Positions 34,388 through 47,634 of a stretch of 64,000 nucleotides of DNA are shown here, piece after piece. Below the pieces are notes generated by a model. It had not been told where the DNA came from. It did no database searches and saw nothing but the letters and a program-made list of their open reading frames with translations. Position 1 is the stretch's first letter. Every line of letters starts with the position of its first letter. The position numbers and the translations under genes are program-made. The stretch lies in the NCBI GenBank assembly GCA_903813345.2, contig CAIIXF020000011.1, positions 5,482,571-5,546,570 on the forward strand. The letters run 5' to 3'. Origin of the DNA: Owenia fusiformis. Taxonomy: Eukaryota > Annelida > Polychaeta > Sabellida > Oweniidae.

Positions 34388-35746
34388 CTATTTGTCAGCA
34401 CTTTGGTGGTACTTTTGATTAAACGGTTTGAGATCTGGAGTGGCATATAAATGTTCATCCGCTGAAGTGCTAACGTTATCAATAGGTGTCGCGCTTAGTT
34501 GTTCCGATGCATACGGACGCTGGCTAGTTGGGGACTTGCTGTCGTGACTGTTGCTATCATGGTCCACCTCATCGTCATCATCGCCAAGACCTCCTAGCTC
34601 AGGTATTGTCAATTCTTCCTCTGTGAATAACTCATCAGGAAGACGCTCTGGTAATTTGTACGCCTCTTTAGAGCCGGCAAAGAAAGCAGGTTCTGCATTT
34701 TGGGCAGCGACGGTTAACAATGGAGGGTCGAAGTACTGAATAAATGAGGTTAACATCGGTTTGTGTTGGCGTTTGCCAACAAACATCGGCATGAGTAGCT
34801 CACTGAAACTTTTCTCTTCTTTTTCTCCAGAATCCTTGGGCATGATATCATCGGGCATTGCTAATTTTGTTTTTGGGAGTTTTTTAGGCACTTTGCCATC
34901 TATCATTCTACTGTTCAGATCACGAATGCTTCTAAAATATGTCCATGTAGACCCATCTGATGTCAACGTTTTTGGTCTGCGTTTAGTTTGTAAAATTTCA
35001 GGGTGTACGTATTCATTATTCTGCCGTCTTTTACTTTCCAAAAGAGTGGAGGACTTTTCTCGAAAGTTCACTCGACAAATTTCTCCTCTAGCAACTTTGT
35101 TTTGTATCTGATAAGTAGTCATATCTGGCAAGTGTTTATTTAGCAAAACAGACGTCTGGAAATTCTCAGCAGATACTCTGAGACTCGGAAACGCCTCATC
35201 ACATTTTACGGTATCCTTGTAGCGTTCGTTGATCTTTGAGCATTTGTGGCAAATATGAGGACCTAGAACATCACAGCATTGTCTAGACAGAGCGTTGATT
35301 GCCGTTGAAGTACTCGGATTTATAGTGCTCTCAGCTCGGATGCACATTCGAGATCGAGAAGGAACGCTCATGATATGAGTCTCAGAGTTGGCCGTGGTTT
35401 CGGAGTTTCGTACAAAGGGAACAATACTCCCAACTGGCTCTGTATGTGGACGATTTGTACCTCCGTAACTATTAGGTAAAGATCTTGAAGTAATATTATC
35501 TCTATATCGTCTATCTCTCGTGTAACTCTCACGAGATTTTAAACGTTCTCGTTCTGCTAAACCATAAATATCATTGATACTAATTGACGTCACCTTGACA
35601 TCATTTCCTGTCGGGGATTTCAGAATGGATACCAGTTTATCTGGAGAAGTTGAGGCTACCCTAGACTTCCTGTGCTGGTACATCTTGAACTGACCTTGTC
35701 TCCCTGTCTGCCCGTAACTCGGGCTAGGGGTCATCATCAACGCCAT
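34388..35746 (-). CDS. Unrecognised 452-aa, largely disordered protein
   Basis: Long uninterrupted frame, far longer than chance in this AT-rich DNA. The family is not recognised. The ATG directly follows an acceptor-like tract (TTTTTCTCCAG), so it probably starts the coding exon. A donor-like CAAG|GTAAG at about 36640 could end a 5' UTR exon. Residues 1-150 are Ser/Arg-rich and basic (RERLKSRES, RDRRYRD). A cysteine cluster at 157-182 (CC, then CxxC at 166-169, then C182) could bind zinc. Residues 285-298 are Lys/Pro-rich. The best-ordered stretch is about 315-385 (FSELLMPMFVGKR to LTIPELGGL). An acidic run, DDDDEVD, lies at 389-395, followed by a Ser/Thr-rich tail with two ATP(D/I) repeats. 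There is no signal peptide or membrane segment, so it is probably cytoplasmic or nuclear. A single-exon retrogene is possible, but the upstream acceptor argues against it. Confidence 0.7.
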   Translation of the reverse strand: MALMMTPSPSYGQTGRQGQFKMYQHRKSRVASTSPDKLVSILKSPTGNDVKVTSISINDIYGLAERERLKSRESYTRDRRYRDNITSRSLPNSYGGTNRPHTEPVGSIVPFVRNSETTANSETHIMSVPSRSRMCIRAESTINPSTSTAINALSRQCCDVLGPHICHKCSKINERYKDTVKCDEAFPSLRVSAENFQTSVLLNKHLPDMTTYQIQNKVARGEICRVNFREKSSTLLESKRRQNNEYVHPEILQTKRRPKTLTSDGSTWTYFRSIRDLNSRMIDGKVPKKLPKTKLAMPDDIMPKDSGEKEEKSFSELLMPMFVGKRQHKPMLTSFIQYFDPPLLTVAAQNAEPAFFAGSKEAYKLPERLPDELFTEEELTIPELGGLGDDDDEVDHDSNSHDSKSPTSQRPYASEQLSATPIDNVSTSADEHLYATPDLKPFNQKYHQSADK

Positions 35747-35759
35747 CTGGAGAAAAATA

Positions 35760-37440
35760 AAACAACAATGTTATGACATAGAAAAGCTGATATAACATCT
35801 TCGATCGTTTAATTTTAAATGTGTATACAGTAGTCCATATCTATTTATTCTCTCAGTTGGAATTGTTTCTCCTTTTGCATATTTACCAGTAAAGTAAATT
35901 AGGAATTCCATTATTCTAAACGCTGACTTTTTCTATGATTTATCAGGGAATATATCCCCGCAACCATAGCTTATTATACCGCCTAATCAAATGAACGTCG
36001 ATAGGTCCTAATACTTAACAGTTGGTAGGTAAACTTCAAGAACTATTGAAAATCTTTAGGTAACCAGAGAAATGGGAAATACTATAAACAGTTCTTTGTC
36101 GATTCTATTCAAATATAATGATTGATTGTGTTTACAGAAATTCTATATTTGTCAGGAAGCCACCTTAACCATGGAATTATAAGTTGAATCTTAGCCGAGA
36201 CTAATATTGAACATGTATCAAGGATCAATGTATTTAATTGGATACGAATAGGGTAACAATTTGAGAGTAAAAACGTTGGAGATCAACAATTAGAATATCG
36301 AGGATATTTATATATTCTTCATATCGAAAACACCGTCGCCCATATTTATGGTATAAAGATCAATTTACGATTTATTTAATTGGTTTTAATGTCCTCCTTT
36401 CCCATTAAACGAAAAGAATCATTTCAAAATATTTTCAGAGACTTATATGGAGAGAATGCTCAACAATTTTGCAAATATGATCATATTTCATTTCCAATAT
36501 AAAAATCAAATGTTCAAAATTTGGGCCCACTTTTTGGTTTTAGGGGCCCAACATTTTTTATCAGACCTGTAATTTGCCCCCCCCCTGTTGGTTGATCCCA
36601 GATTTGCCCCTGCATAGTATAATACAAAAATGCTCTTACCTTGCTCTAACGGTCTACAATGATCACGTTAAACTTCCTGAATAAATCTTTTGATTGACCA
36701 TGAATTTAAAGTGTCAGTGGTTCGATTGTTCTTATTCCTCAATTATGGTTTACTGGTAGTAGCAGCCAGTCCTTGTTTATATTCTACCGTCTTGATTGAG
36801 GAATCTGAAAAACATTAACATCGTTTAAATGCTTATAGTGTACCTTATAGTGTACTTATATGATAAACGTATACGCTTTTGTCAATAATCTTGATATTGG
36901 TCTAATGAAACTATTGTATATAGATAAGAAAATGTATTTTAATGGTTTTAATGAGTGACAAAAGATAGCGTACCACTAGGAGTGGATTCGACTAAATTAT
37001 GTTAACATACAGCAATTTTATTTTGGTTTATTGGACGTTCATATATTGTAAAGTTTATTTCGATAAGCATTAAGTATATTATGAAATATCGTTTCTACAA
37101 TTCATGACTTTTATGTTGTTTAGAGCATATATATGCATAAATATGAGAAGTTGTAAAAGGCCTGTAAAGGTCAATTTATTTTTATTTGTATTCCCTATTA
37201 ATTTGAAAAACAGTGTAAATATCTTGTTTGTTTTGAACTCTGTTCCAAAGAATAATCAACGGTATAAATGTTTAGTCATTGTTTATCTTATTTGATGTTT
37301 ATGCTATTCAGAGAGTATAATGCTATGATAAGACTCGATTAATACCAATACAGAGATAGTGGCCAAACAAAATGAGATACACGTCGTACTGTACATGTAG
37401 GATGCGCACGATGATATCAACTAACTTGATATGACGTATT
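35760..37440. other. Region upstream of the 452-aa gene
   Basis: AT-rich DNA with one candidate 5' UTR exon (ending at 36640). No other exon or repeat was recognised. Confidence 0.35.
36640..36700 (-). promoter_or_regulatory. Candidate 5' UTR exon of the 452-aa gene
   Basis: On the minus strand the sequence reads GACCGTTAGAGCAAG followed by GTAAGAGC, a good donor with its exon end at 36640. The 452-aa frame begins straight after an acceptor at 35747. The two could join as a non-coding first exon. The upper limit is arbitrary and no transcript supports it. Confidence 0.35.
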
Positions 37441-37449
37441 CGCTAAGTA

Positions 37450-38024
37450 CAGGGTGGTAAAAAAAATGGAAACCCTTACACCATTTTCCTCATATATTTG
37501 TCATTGTAAGAAATAACTCCCTGATATTTTGCACATTTGTACATCATTCAATTTCCTACCAGCTTACTTTATTTCCCGACCATCAGATTGATAGTCACAA
37601 TGTTACAGCACTTTACAGAACATGCCCTAGTGGCCACTATTGCGCTGTCGGGCCACCTGCACTCGTCGTCCAAAATGTCCCTACCTGTGGGGATATGGCA
37701 AGGAAAAAGTGTATGAGAATAACCTCAGGACAATCACAAACCTCAAAAGTGAGATCATTCGTATCATTCAGGCCATACCTGCTGAGGAATGCATTCAGCC
37801 CATCGACAACTGTACAGGGTTGCCTAAAGCGCGATGATGGCCAAACTTGAAGCATGTTATTCAAAGTGCTGTGAAATTGTGACTATCAGTCTGATGGTCA
37901 TAACATTTGGTAGGGTGGTAGGAAATTGAATGATGTACAAATGTGTGAAATACCAGGGAGTAATTCCTTAAAATGACAAAGATATTAGGAAAATGCAGAG
38001 TTTCCATTTTTTTTGACCACCCTA
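37450..38024. mobile_element. Tc1/mariner-like deletion derivative with transposase remnant
   Basis: TIRs of about 175-190 bp start CAGGGTGGT on the left and end ACCACCCTA on the right, with TA at both sides. The arms share GACCATCAGATTGATAGTCA-type sequence. The centre (+ frame from about 37640) encodes CPYLWGYGKEKVYENN and a following helix-rich piece. This resembles the C-terminal transposase segment (xFLWGYLKxKVY) of IS630/Tc1/mariner DDE enzymes, here without its Asp triad. A frame break or deletion joins the arms to this piece. Confidence 0.8.
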
Positions 38025-38029
38025 TATGA

Positions 38030-40280
38030 CAAATAGGTTCTCTTAATAGCAGTTCTGTATTAAGTCTCTACTGGTCTCTCTAACCCCCTTCACGATTTAG
38101 TTTTTCTTGCTTTTAAGGGGGTCACCATTTTGATTCAAATTCGAGAGTATTCAAAGGCCTATATTGCTATAGTTTAGAGAAAAGGGTGAGAAAGTCTCAA
38201 GTCAAAAGAAAAAAATATAACCGAATAAAGAGATACTAGGAGTTTTAGTTTAATGGAGTTTAGTTTCCATGGATCACATTGGCGATCTAAACAAAGCTAA
38301 CAATATCAATCATCAATTAACTGTTATGATTTGAATTTTATATTAGAAATTGGGATAGGAATGTCGTAAACTTTCCAAATATGACAAGACAGAGGTAAAC
38401 AGTAGGGCTACGCCGGTATATCAGAATAAAGTAATATCATTATGGGATAAAATATATTGATAGCTATTTCTAATTCTACTAATATTCTAACCGTCGTGTC
38501 AACTTGTTTTATTCTTAATGTCGTTTCCAGTTCGATATTTTACAGTTATTTTAAACTTAAAATAAAACCTACCTGCCTATTTTAAACTCACAATAAAACC
38601 TACCTGTTTAATGGTTATATACGACACATTAATAAACAAATGAAGTCAGACCCGTTTTGCTTCCCCTTCTCTCATATCCCCCCTCCTCCCGGTCTCGTCC
38701 CCCCCGGCCATAAAGCCTTTCAAAATCATGCAGTTTCTCACTATTTAAACCACTTACAAGAGATTAAAGCCAACATTGTCACCCTTTTGAATTTAAAAAA
38801 AATCTAAACCCTTTAATCAACTGAACTGGCAAAAGCCGACGAGTTACCCTTAGTTACATGTATAAAGTATTTTAGCTACATGTATACTCACATTTTTTTT
38901 ATATCTTAATCCATACAGTGACGGAGTATACGTATGTTTTTTTTTATCTTTTTGATTCGTTCAGCACAGCGTTGTTACTCTCCAGTATTTAATATTCATC
39001 GTGATCAACACATTTTCCCCTGGTTAGCACTATTTTCATTGAATCGATTTTATGACACCATTTTGTTCATTTTGTTCAACGTACAAGTCCAGGTAGCCGA
39101 TCGATGTATAAGCCCATGTTGTCAACACTGTATATCAATAGAGGTCTTAACTACGGGCTCTACGTTCTAACATTTTGTAGTAAGCCGATCTGTAAACAAT
39201 CTATTGAATTATGCTGAATGCATATAATCTTTTTGCTTTGATAAATACATTCAAAGCCACCATTCGAGGAACTATCCAATAAACAGATTATATTACCGTA
39301 CATATATACACGTCGGGGTTGTTGAGTCCGACCTAATGCTACCTGTACATCACAAATAAATGTATGCATGTCAAACGATAGTAATTATTTAAATATAGTA
39401 TATTAAATGCCACGAGGTTTGATACAAAAATATCGGCAATTTGATTTGGTCATTCATCTTTATTTGTTTGTGTTGCTATCGCCCCATAGCAACGGTAATA
39501 TTCATATTTTCAGTTCCAATTTACAACACGATTACAACGACATCTTTTTAATAATGAAATGCCTGGTGTTAATAAACCAATTTTTCGTCGTTCTTTTAAT
39601 TTGTTATCGGTATCTTACACATGGAACAGAGCTGAAGCCCATCGTATTTGGACCTCCTCGTCAGATACCTTCTCTGTTTGAAAGTAACAATTTGCCACGT
39701 GGTACATATACCACGATGGCCTCATACATGTATATCTCAATGAGCTAGAATAGCATTAGATACAAGACTACTCCAGGAAATCACGCCATCTTTTACGTTG
39801 ACATTTTACTATTAGTATTAACATTTTTGTTGACTTAAAGAATTTCTTAAAAAGTATGACATCACTAACCAAGCGATATAACACGGGTGGCACAAAAAAG
39901 AACCGCCAAAAATTGTAAAAATTTCTTTAATATTTTTGAAAAATGTAAGTTCTAGAAATTCTTAAATGTCTTTATGGTGTCAGTTAAAAAACTGCAGTAA
40001 ATTACTGATACTATAACATGTTATTTGTTGCATCAAATTTTTTATTCATTATGTAATCGGTGATCTAAGAATGTGTTTTGGTTTTACTTAAAGTAAATAA
40101 AAATCATATCTGGATCAGTTACAATGGCCCCATATTCCTACGACTAGAATCAAATCAAGAGCACATTTGTTGGGAAAGCTGGACCGATGTAAAAGGGTAT
40201 ATGGTCCTATCAAAATGTTGGACGTCCTACTCTCTATTGATTTACATGGTGACCTAATTACAATTATTTTCCTTATTATT
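38030..40280. other. Intergenic DNA
   Basis: No convincing gene. A 113-codon plus-strand frame at 39407-39748 has no family features. Two short direct copies of AATAAAACCTACCTG occur at about 38562-38605. Confidence 0.4.
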
Positions 40281-40284
40281 TATA

Positions 40285-40730
40285 CACAGTCAGGGCCAGT
40301 AACTCAAATACTGGTTGACGGATTTGGTTCAAATTTATAGGCTTATGCCTTACATATGTCGGATATCTGCTCAGGAAATTTTCAATATGGCCGCTCAATT
40401 CAAAATCCATTTTTCGTAAAAACTTATTCTTTTCAAATACCAGTTGGCGGAATTGGTTCAAATTATATTAGGTGATGCCCAGAGACACATTCCAGTGCTC
40501 TGCTTTTTGAGGACATTTTAAAAATGGCCACTTAATTCAAAATGGTCGTTAAAGCATGATCCTTGATAACTCAAATACCAGTGGACAAATTTGGTTCTAA
40601 TTTTATAATCTGATGCTTGGGGACTTAAGAAAAAATTCAAAATGGCTGCTTTTTGTGGGTTTTTTCTCTGCTCCACATACAGACATATATTCACATCCGA
40701 AAATATCAAATTGATACTCATGGTGAAGCA
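40285..40730 (-). repeat. Family C tandem repeat, inverted copy
   Basis: The reverse complement shows the same phrases as 24270-24965 (AAATGGCCGCC-like, CAAATTTGTC/AACTGGTATTTGAGTT, AAGCATCAGAT). About three units. It lacks the GGAC tail. Confidence 0.75.
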
Positions 40731-40805
40731 CGATCCATATGATAACGACGTACTCTCTGAACAATGTATAGTTTAATTAAGTGCGTAACGAAATATCATC
40801 CATAA

Positions 40806-42385
40806 TTAGACTCCAGATGAAAATCTGGAGTCTATTGCTTTTGCCAGTTTTCTTTTTATTATTAGACTCCAGATGAAAATCTGGAGTCTATTGCTTTTGC
40901 CAGTTTTCTTATTATTAGACTCCAGATGAAATCTGGAGTCTATTGTTTTCGTCAGTTTTCTTATTCTTATTCTTATTCTTATTATTCTAAACCAGTTTTC
41001 TCAATAACCATAAGGTTTTCAGTAAAGTCAGTCATTTGGTCAATTTAGGTCCAGAATCTAGTTCCTCGGAAATTGGGTCAAATTTTTATCTAGGTCAAAG
41101 GTCAAGAACTAGGTCAAATCCAGTACTTTGTCACTTTTTTCGATTTTCTCGGTCGTCCTTCAATATTTTCGATCCGGGTTTTTTTCATTGTGTTCCTTAT
41201 AAAAAAGTAGGAACCCTAAAGTCGATTTAGTTTTTTGATATCTCAAACCGATTTCGAGATATCAGTGTCCGAAAACGAGGTCCAAAAAAAAGTTCTCCGA
41301 ATCAAATGTCCAGGATATTAGTCTTATAGGACATTTTCTCAGGATTCCGAATCTGAAAACGAAATTTGGATCTGACTCCCAGTTCGGAAGTTATGGCGTT
41401 TTGAAAACTCAAAAATCGCTAAATTTGGTGCCCATGTTAAGTCAATGGGAAAAAAGATTTTTTTGAAGTGAAAAATACGGAATATAGACTGAGTTCAGCT
41501 TCATATAATCAAAGCCTTTAAAAGAAGGGGACCTCAAAACCCATCTAGCTTCACAATTTGGACACCGAAATGCCTAGGTCAAAATCTAGGTCAAATTCAT
41601 AGGTTTTCCTTATTTTTTCGATTCTGACACTACACTTTAATTATATTCTTCGAAATTGTGTATACATGTAGCCAAGAATATGCTAATAGTGTTAGCCTTT
41701 TGCCGTCAGAAAGTATTTTGACCCACTTTTGAGATATGGTGTCCGAAAAGTAGGTCAAAATATAAAGTTCTCCAAATTGAATATATGAGTTATGAATTAA
41801 GGGTAGAATTTTGTCAGGAATCCGAATCTGCAAACCAAATTTCGATCCGATTTCCGGTTCGGAAGTTATGGCATGTCCGAAAAGTAGGTCAAAATAAAAA
41901 ATCTCCAAATTTAACGTATGAGTTATGAATTAGGGGTAGAATTTTGTCAGAAATCCGAATCTGCAAACCAAATTTCGATCCGACTTCCGGTTCGGAAGTG
42001 ATAGCGTTTTGAAATTTCGAGAAAAATCGATCTGATGGTATCCTGATAGAAAGTCAAGAGTAGAGAAGAAAATATTGAAAAATTCATCCATCCTCCTATC
42101 TCATCCTACCCTATCCTTCCTATCTATCCTTCCTTCATATCTTTTCCTTCCTATCCTATCCTATCCTATCCTATCCTTTCTTCCTATTCTATTCTATCCT
42201 ATCCTTCTTTCTTATTCTATCCTATCGTTCTTTCCTATTCTATCCTACCTTCCTATTTTATTTATCCATCTCTTTCTAGATGACTCAGCTTATTCTGGAT
42301 GACTCGGCTTATTCTTGATGACTCGGCTAAAAAAAGTCTAGATCTGGAGTCTGAAATTGAACTTCGTTCAATTTCCAAAATCTAG
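40806..42385 (+). mobile_element. Helitron-like unit 6 (cluster II start)
   Basis: It starts with three tandem AGACTCCAGAT hairpins (about 40808, 40865 and 40918), as unit 1 does. Its tail has a CCTAT-type microsatellite (42090-42260) in the slot where other units have TACTCAGC or TGACTCAGC tracts. It ends with AAATTGAAC-TTC-GTTCAATTT and CTAG 42382-42385. Confidence 0.75.
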
Positions 42386-44924
42386 TTATTATTTTTCTTT
42401 CTTCCTCTTCCTCCTTACAAGATTTCTCACCAACTAGAAGAACTTACTTTAAGCTACTTACATGATCAACTAGGGAATGTATCTGGGATGATGATGGGAA
42501 ATTAGGTCAAATTTTTATCTAGGTCAAAGGTCAAGAACTAGGTCAAATCCAGTACTTTGTCACTTTTTTCAATTTTCTCGGTCGTCCTTCAATATTTTCA
42601 ATCCGGGTTTTTTTCATTGTGTTCCTCATAAAAAAGTAGGGGAAAACAGGTCGATTTAGTTTTTTGATATCTCAAACCGATTTCGAGATATCAGTGTCCG
42701 AAAACGAGGTCCAAAAGAAAGTTCTCCCAATTCAATGTCCACGCTACTGGTCTTGTAGTAAATTTTCTCAGGATTCCGAATCTGAAAACCAAATTTCGAT
42801 CCGACTTCCGGTTCGGAAGAAATATCGTTTTGAAAGCTCAAAAATCGCTAAATTTGGTGCCCATGTTAAGTCAATGGGAAAAAAGATTTTTTTGAAGTGA
42901 AAAATACGAAATATAGACTGAGTTCAGCTAAATATAATGGAAGCTTTTAAAAGAAGGGGACCTCAAAAGCCATCTAGCTTAAAAATTTGGACACAAAAAT
43001 GCCAAGGTCAAAATCTAGGTCAAATTCAAAGTTTTTCCTTATTTTTGCGATTCTGACACTACACTTTAATTATATTCTTCGAAATCGTGTATACATGTAG
43101 CCAAGAGTGTGCTAATAGTGTTAGCCTTTTGCCGTCAGGAAGTATTTTGACCCACTTTTGAGATATGGTGTCCCAAAAGAAGGTCAAAATAAAAAATTCT
43201 TCTAATTTAACTTATGAGTTATGAAAAAGGGGTAGAATTTTGTCAGGAATCGGAATCTGCAAACCATATTTCGATCCGACTTCCGGTTCGGAAGTTATGG
43301 CGTGTCCAAAAAGTAGGTCAAAATAAAAAAATTCTAAATTTAACGTATGAGTTATGAATTAGGAGTAGAATTTTGTCAGGAATCCGAATCTGCAAACCAA
43401 ATTTCGATCCGATTTCCCGTTTGAAAGTTATGGCGTTTTGAAATTTCGAGAAAAATCGATCTGATGTTATCCTGATTAAAAGTCAAGGAAAAAAGATTTT
43501 TTTGAAGTGTAAAATACGAGATATAGATTGAGTACAGCTTAAGATAATGAATTCCTATAAAAGAAGGGGACCTCAAAAGCTACCTAGTTTCAATATATGG
43601 ACACCAAAATGCCTAGGTCAAAATCTAGGTCAAATTCAAAGCTTTTCCTTATTTTTGCGATTCTGACACTACACTTTAATTATATTCTTCGAAATTGTGT
43701 ATACATGTAGCCAAGAGTGTGCTTATAGTGTAAGCCTTTTGCCGTCAAAAAGTATTTTGACCCACTTTTGAGATATGGTGTCCCAAAAGTAGGTCTTCCT
43801 GTTCGGAAGTTATGGTGTTTTTAAAGCTCAAAAATCGCTAAATTTGTTGCCCCATGTTATGTCAATGGGAAAAAAGATTTTTTTGAAGTGTAAAATACGA
43901 GATATAGACTGAGTACAGCTTAATATAATGAAAGCCTATTAAAGAAGGGGACCTCAAAGGCTACTTAGCTCCAAAATTTGGACATCAAAATGCCTAGGTC
44001 AAAATCTAGGTCAAATTTATAGTTTTCCCTTATTTTTGCGATTCTGACACTATATTTAAATGATTTGCTTTAAAATTTTGTATACAGGTAGCAAAGAGTA
44101 TGCTAATAGTGTTAGCGTTTGCCGTCAGAAAGTATTTTGACCCACTTTTGAGATATGGTGTCCGAAAAGTAGGCCAAAGTAAAAACTTTTCCAAATTTAA
44201 CGTATGAGTTATGAATTAAGGGTAGAATTTTCTCAGAAATCTAGATCTGCAAACCAAATTTCGATCCGACTACTTGTTCTGAAGTTATGGCGTTAGTTTT
44301 TTTATTTTGCGATTCTGACACTACACTTCAATGATATTCTCCGAAATTTTGTAAACTTGTAGCAAAGAGTGTGCTAATAATGTTAACATTTTGCCGTCAA
44401 TAAGTTTTTTGACCCACTTTTGAGATATGGTGTCCGAAATGTAGGTCAAAATAAAAAGTTCTCCAATTTTAAAGTATGAGTTATGAATTAGGGGTAGAAT
44501 TTCCTCAGGAATCTGGATCTGAAATTAAAATCCCCGGGTTTAGATTCTACGCCATTTTGAAGTTTGAAATTCGCACTTGCCAGTATTCACGATGCAGATT
44601 GATCAAATATACTTTCAAAAATTCCTGCATACCCTACTTTACCTCTCTACCTACTCAGCTACTTATTTGACTACTTACTCAATTACTTAATTAGTTATTA
44701 CTTCCTTAGCAACTTACTCAGCTACTAACTCAGGTACTTACTCAGCTACTTACTCAGCTACCTACTCAGCTTTTTACTCAGTTACTTACTCAGCTACTTA
44801 CTCAACTACTACTAAGGTGCTTACTCAGCTAATTACTCAGTTACTTACTCAGCTCTTTACTGATCTATCTAGGTCAAATAAATCTGGAGTCTTAAATTGA
44901 ACTTGTTCAATTTCACAAATCTAG
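42386..44924 (+). mobile_element. Helitron-like unit 7 (cluster II)
   Basis: It begins directly after the CTAG of unit 6 and ends at CTAG 44921-44924. It closely matches unit 4 at its start and unit 3 in its later modules. It has the TACTCAGC tract at 44650-44860. Confidence 0.75.
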
Positions 44925-47321
44925 TTATTCTTTCTTCCTCTTCCTCCTTCCCAGATTTCTCGCCAACTAGAAGAGCTTACTTTAAGCTGCTTACATGATT
45001 AACTAGGGAATGTATCTGGGATGATGGGAAATTAGGTCAAATTTTTATCTAGGTCAAAGGTCAAGAACTAGGTCAAATCCAGTACTTTGTCACTTTTTCC
45101 CATTATCTTGGTCGTCCTTCAATATTTTTGATCCTGGTTTTTTTCATTGTGTTCCTCATAAAAAAGTAGAAAACCTAGGGTCGATTTAGTTTTTTGGTAT
45201 CTCAAACCGATTTCGAGATATCAGTGTCCGAAAACGAGGTCCAAAAAGAATTTCACCGAATCCAATGTCCAGGATATCAGTCTTATAGGAAATTTTCTCT
45301 GGATTTTGAATCTGAAAACCAAATTTCGATCAGACTTCCGGTTCAGAAGTTATGGCGTTTTGAAAATTCAAAAATCGCTAAATTTGGTGCCCCATGTTAA
45401 TTCAATGGGAAAAAATATGTTTTTGAAGTGTAAAATACGAGATATAGACTAAGCACAGCTAAACATAATGGAAGCCCATAAAAGAAAGGGAGCACAAGAC
45501 CTTCTTTTCATAAAAATTTGGACACCAAAATGCCTAGGTCAAAATCTAGGTCAAATTCAAAGTTTTTCCTTATTTTTGCGATTCTGACACTACAGATTAA
45601 TTATATTCTTCGAAATTCTTCTTTGTATACATGTAGCCAAGAGTGTGCTAATAGCGTAAGCCTTTTGCCGTCAGAAAGTATTTTGACCCACTTTTGAGAT
45701 ATGGTGTCCGAAAAGTAGGTCAAAATAAAAAATTCTCCAAATTTTACATATGAGTTATTAATTAAGAGGAGAATTTTCTCAGGAATCCGAATCTGCAAAC
45801 CAAATTTCGATCCGACTTCCGGTTCCAAAGTTATGGCGTGTCCGAAAAGTAGGTCAAAATAAAAATTCGCCAAATTTAACGTATGAGTTATGAATAAGGG
45901 GTAGAATTTTGTCAGGAATCCGAATCTTTAAATCAAATTTCGATCTGACTTCCGGTTTGAAAGTTATGGCGTTTTGAAATTTCGAGAAAAATCGATCTGA
46001 TGTTATCCTGATAGAAAGTCAAGGAAAAAAGATTTTTTTGAAGTGTAAAATACGAGATATAGATTGAGTACAGCTTAAGATAATGAATTCCTATAAAAGA
46101 AGGGGACCTTAAAAGCTACCTAGTTTCAATATTTGGACACCAAAATGCCTAGGTCAAAATCTAGGTCAAATTCATAGTTTTTCCTTATTTTTGCGATTCT
46201 GGCACTACACTTTTAGGATTTGCTTCAAAATTTTGTATACAGGTAGCAAAGAGTGTGCTTATAGTGTAAGTCTTTTGCCGTCAGAGAGTATTTTGACCCA
46301 CTTTTGAGATATGGTGTCCGAAAAGTAGGTCAAAATAAAAAATTCTCCAAATTTAACATATGAGTTATGAATTAAGAGTAGAATTTTCTCAGGAATCCGA
46401 ATCTGCAAACCAAATTTCGATCCGACTTCCGGTTCCAAAGTTACGGCGTGTCCAAAAAGTAGGTCAAAATAAAAATTCGCCAAATTTAACGTATGAGTTA
46501 TGAATTAGGGGTAGCATTTTGTCAGGAATCCGAATCTTTAAATCAAATTTCGATCCGACTTCCGGTTCGGAAATTATGGCGTTTTGAAATTTCGGAAAAT
46601 CGATCTGATGGTATCCTGATAGAAAGTCAAGGAAAAAAGATTTTTTTGAAGTGTAAAATACGAGATATAGATTGAGTACAGCTTAAGATAATGAATTCCT
46701 ATTAAAGAAGGGGACCTCAAAAGCTACCTAGTTTCAATATTTGGACACCAAAATGCCTAGGTCAAAATCTAGGTCAAATTCATAGTTTTTCCTTATTTTT
46801 GCGATTCTGGCACTACACTTTTAGGATTTGCTTCAACATTTTGTATACAGGTAGCAAAGCGTGTGCTAATAGTGAGAGCCTTTTGCCGTCAGAAAGTATT
46901 TTGACCCACTTTTGAGATATGGTGTCCGTAAAGTAGGTCAAAATAAAAAGTTCTCATAATTTAACTTATGAGTTATGAATTAAGGGTAGAATTTCCTCAG
47001 GAATCCAAATCTGCAAACCAAATTTCAATCCGACTTCCGGTCAAAAATTCCTACTTACCTACCTACTTACCTACTCGGCTACCTACTTAGCTACCTACTC
47101 AGCTACCTACTCAGCTACTTACTCAGCTACCTACTCAGCTACTTACTCAGCTACCTGCTCAGCTGCTTACTCAGCTACCTACTCAGCTACTTACTCAATT
47201 ACTTAATCATCTACTTACTCAGCTTCCTACTCAGTTACTTACTCAGTTACTTACTCAGCTCTTTACTCAAGTAAATCAATCTGGAGTCTTAAATTGAACT
47301 TTGTTCAATTTACCAATCTAG
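44925..47321 (+). mobile_element. Helitron-like unit 8, last of cluster II
   Basis: It begins after the CTAG of unit 7 and ends with hairpin AAATTGAAC-TTT-GTTCAATTT and CTAG 47318-47321, then unrelated DNA. It has several modules and a long TACTCAGC tract (47045-47270). Confidence 0.75.
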
Positions 47322-47634
47322 TTACTATTGAAGTCAGCTAGTTTAAAACTAACTTTTAAGTAATTTGTTAATGTCATCCTTATTTAAGATGAAATGAGAC
47401 ACACGTCAATCAAAATCTATTTTCGTTTTAAGGTTTAATTATGTAAGTGTTTTCGTGCATAAGTAGTGTGACATATTACATTAACTTCTCATGTAGCTTA
47501 TTGAATAACGTAACTGGTCTAATAAACGTGTCGTTCTTGCTTTTTCATGCAACAAAAAAAACTGTTATTCCCTCCAAGTGCCATTACAAACAGTTTTGGA
47601 GCTATAAGCACGTGACTAGTGCTGCCCTCTGTTA

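Noticed and set aside
39407-39748. Plus-strand frame of 113 codons
   Set aside because: Hydrophobic low-complexity product of AT-rich DNA, with no motif and no splice context. Kept as intergenic.
42075-42302. Plus-strand frame of 75 codons rich in Leu, Pro, Ser and Tyr
   Set aside because: Made by the CCTAT microsatellite in the tail of Helitron-like unit 6.
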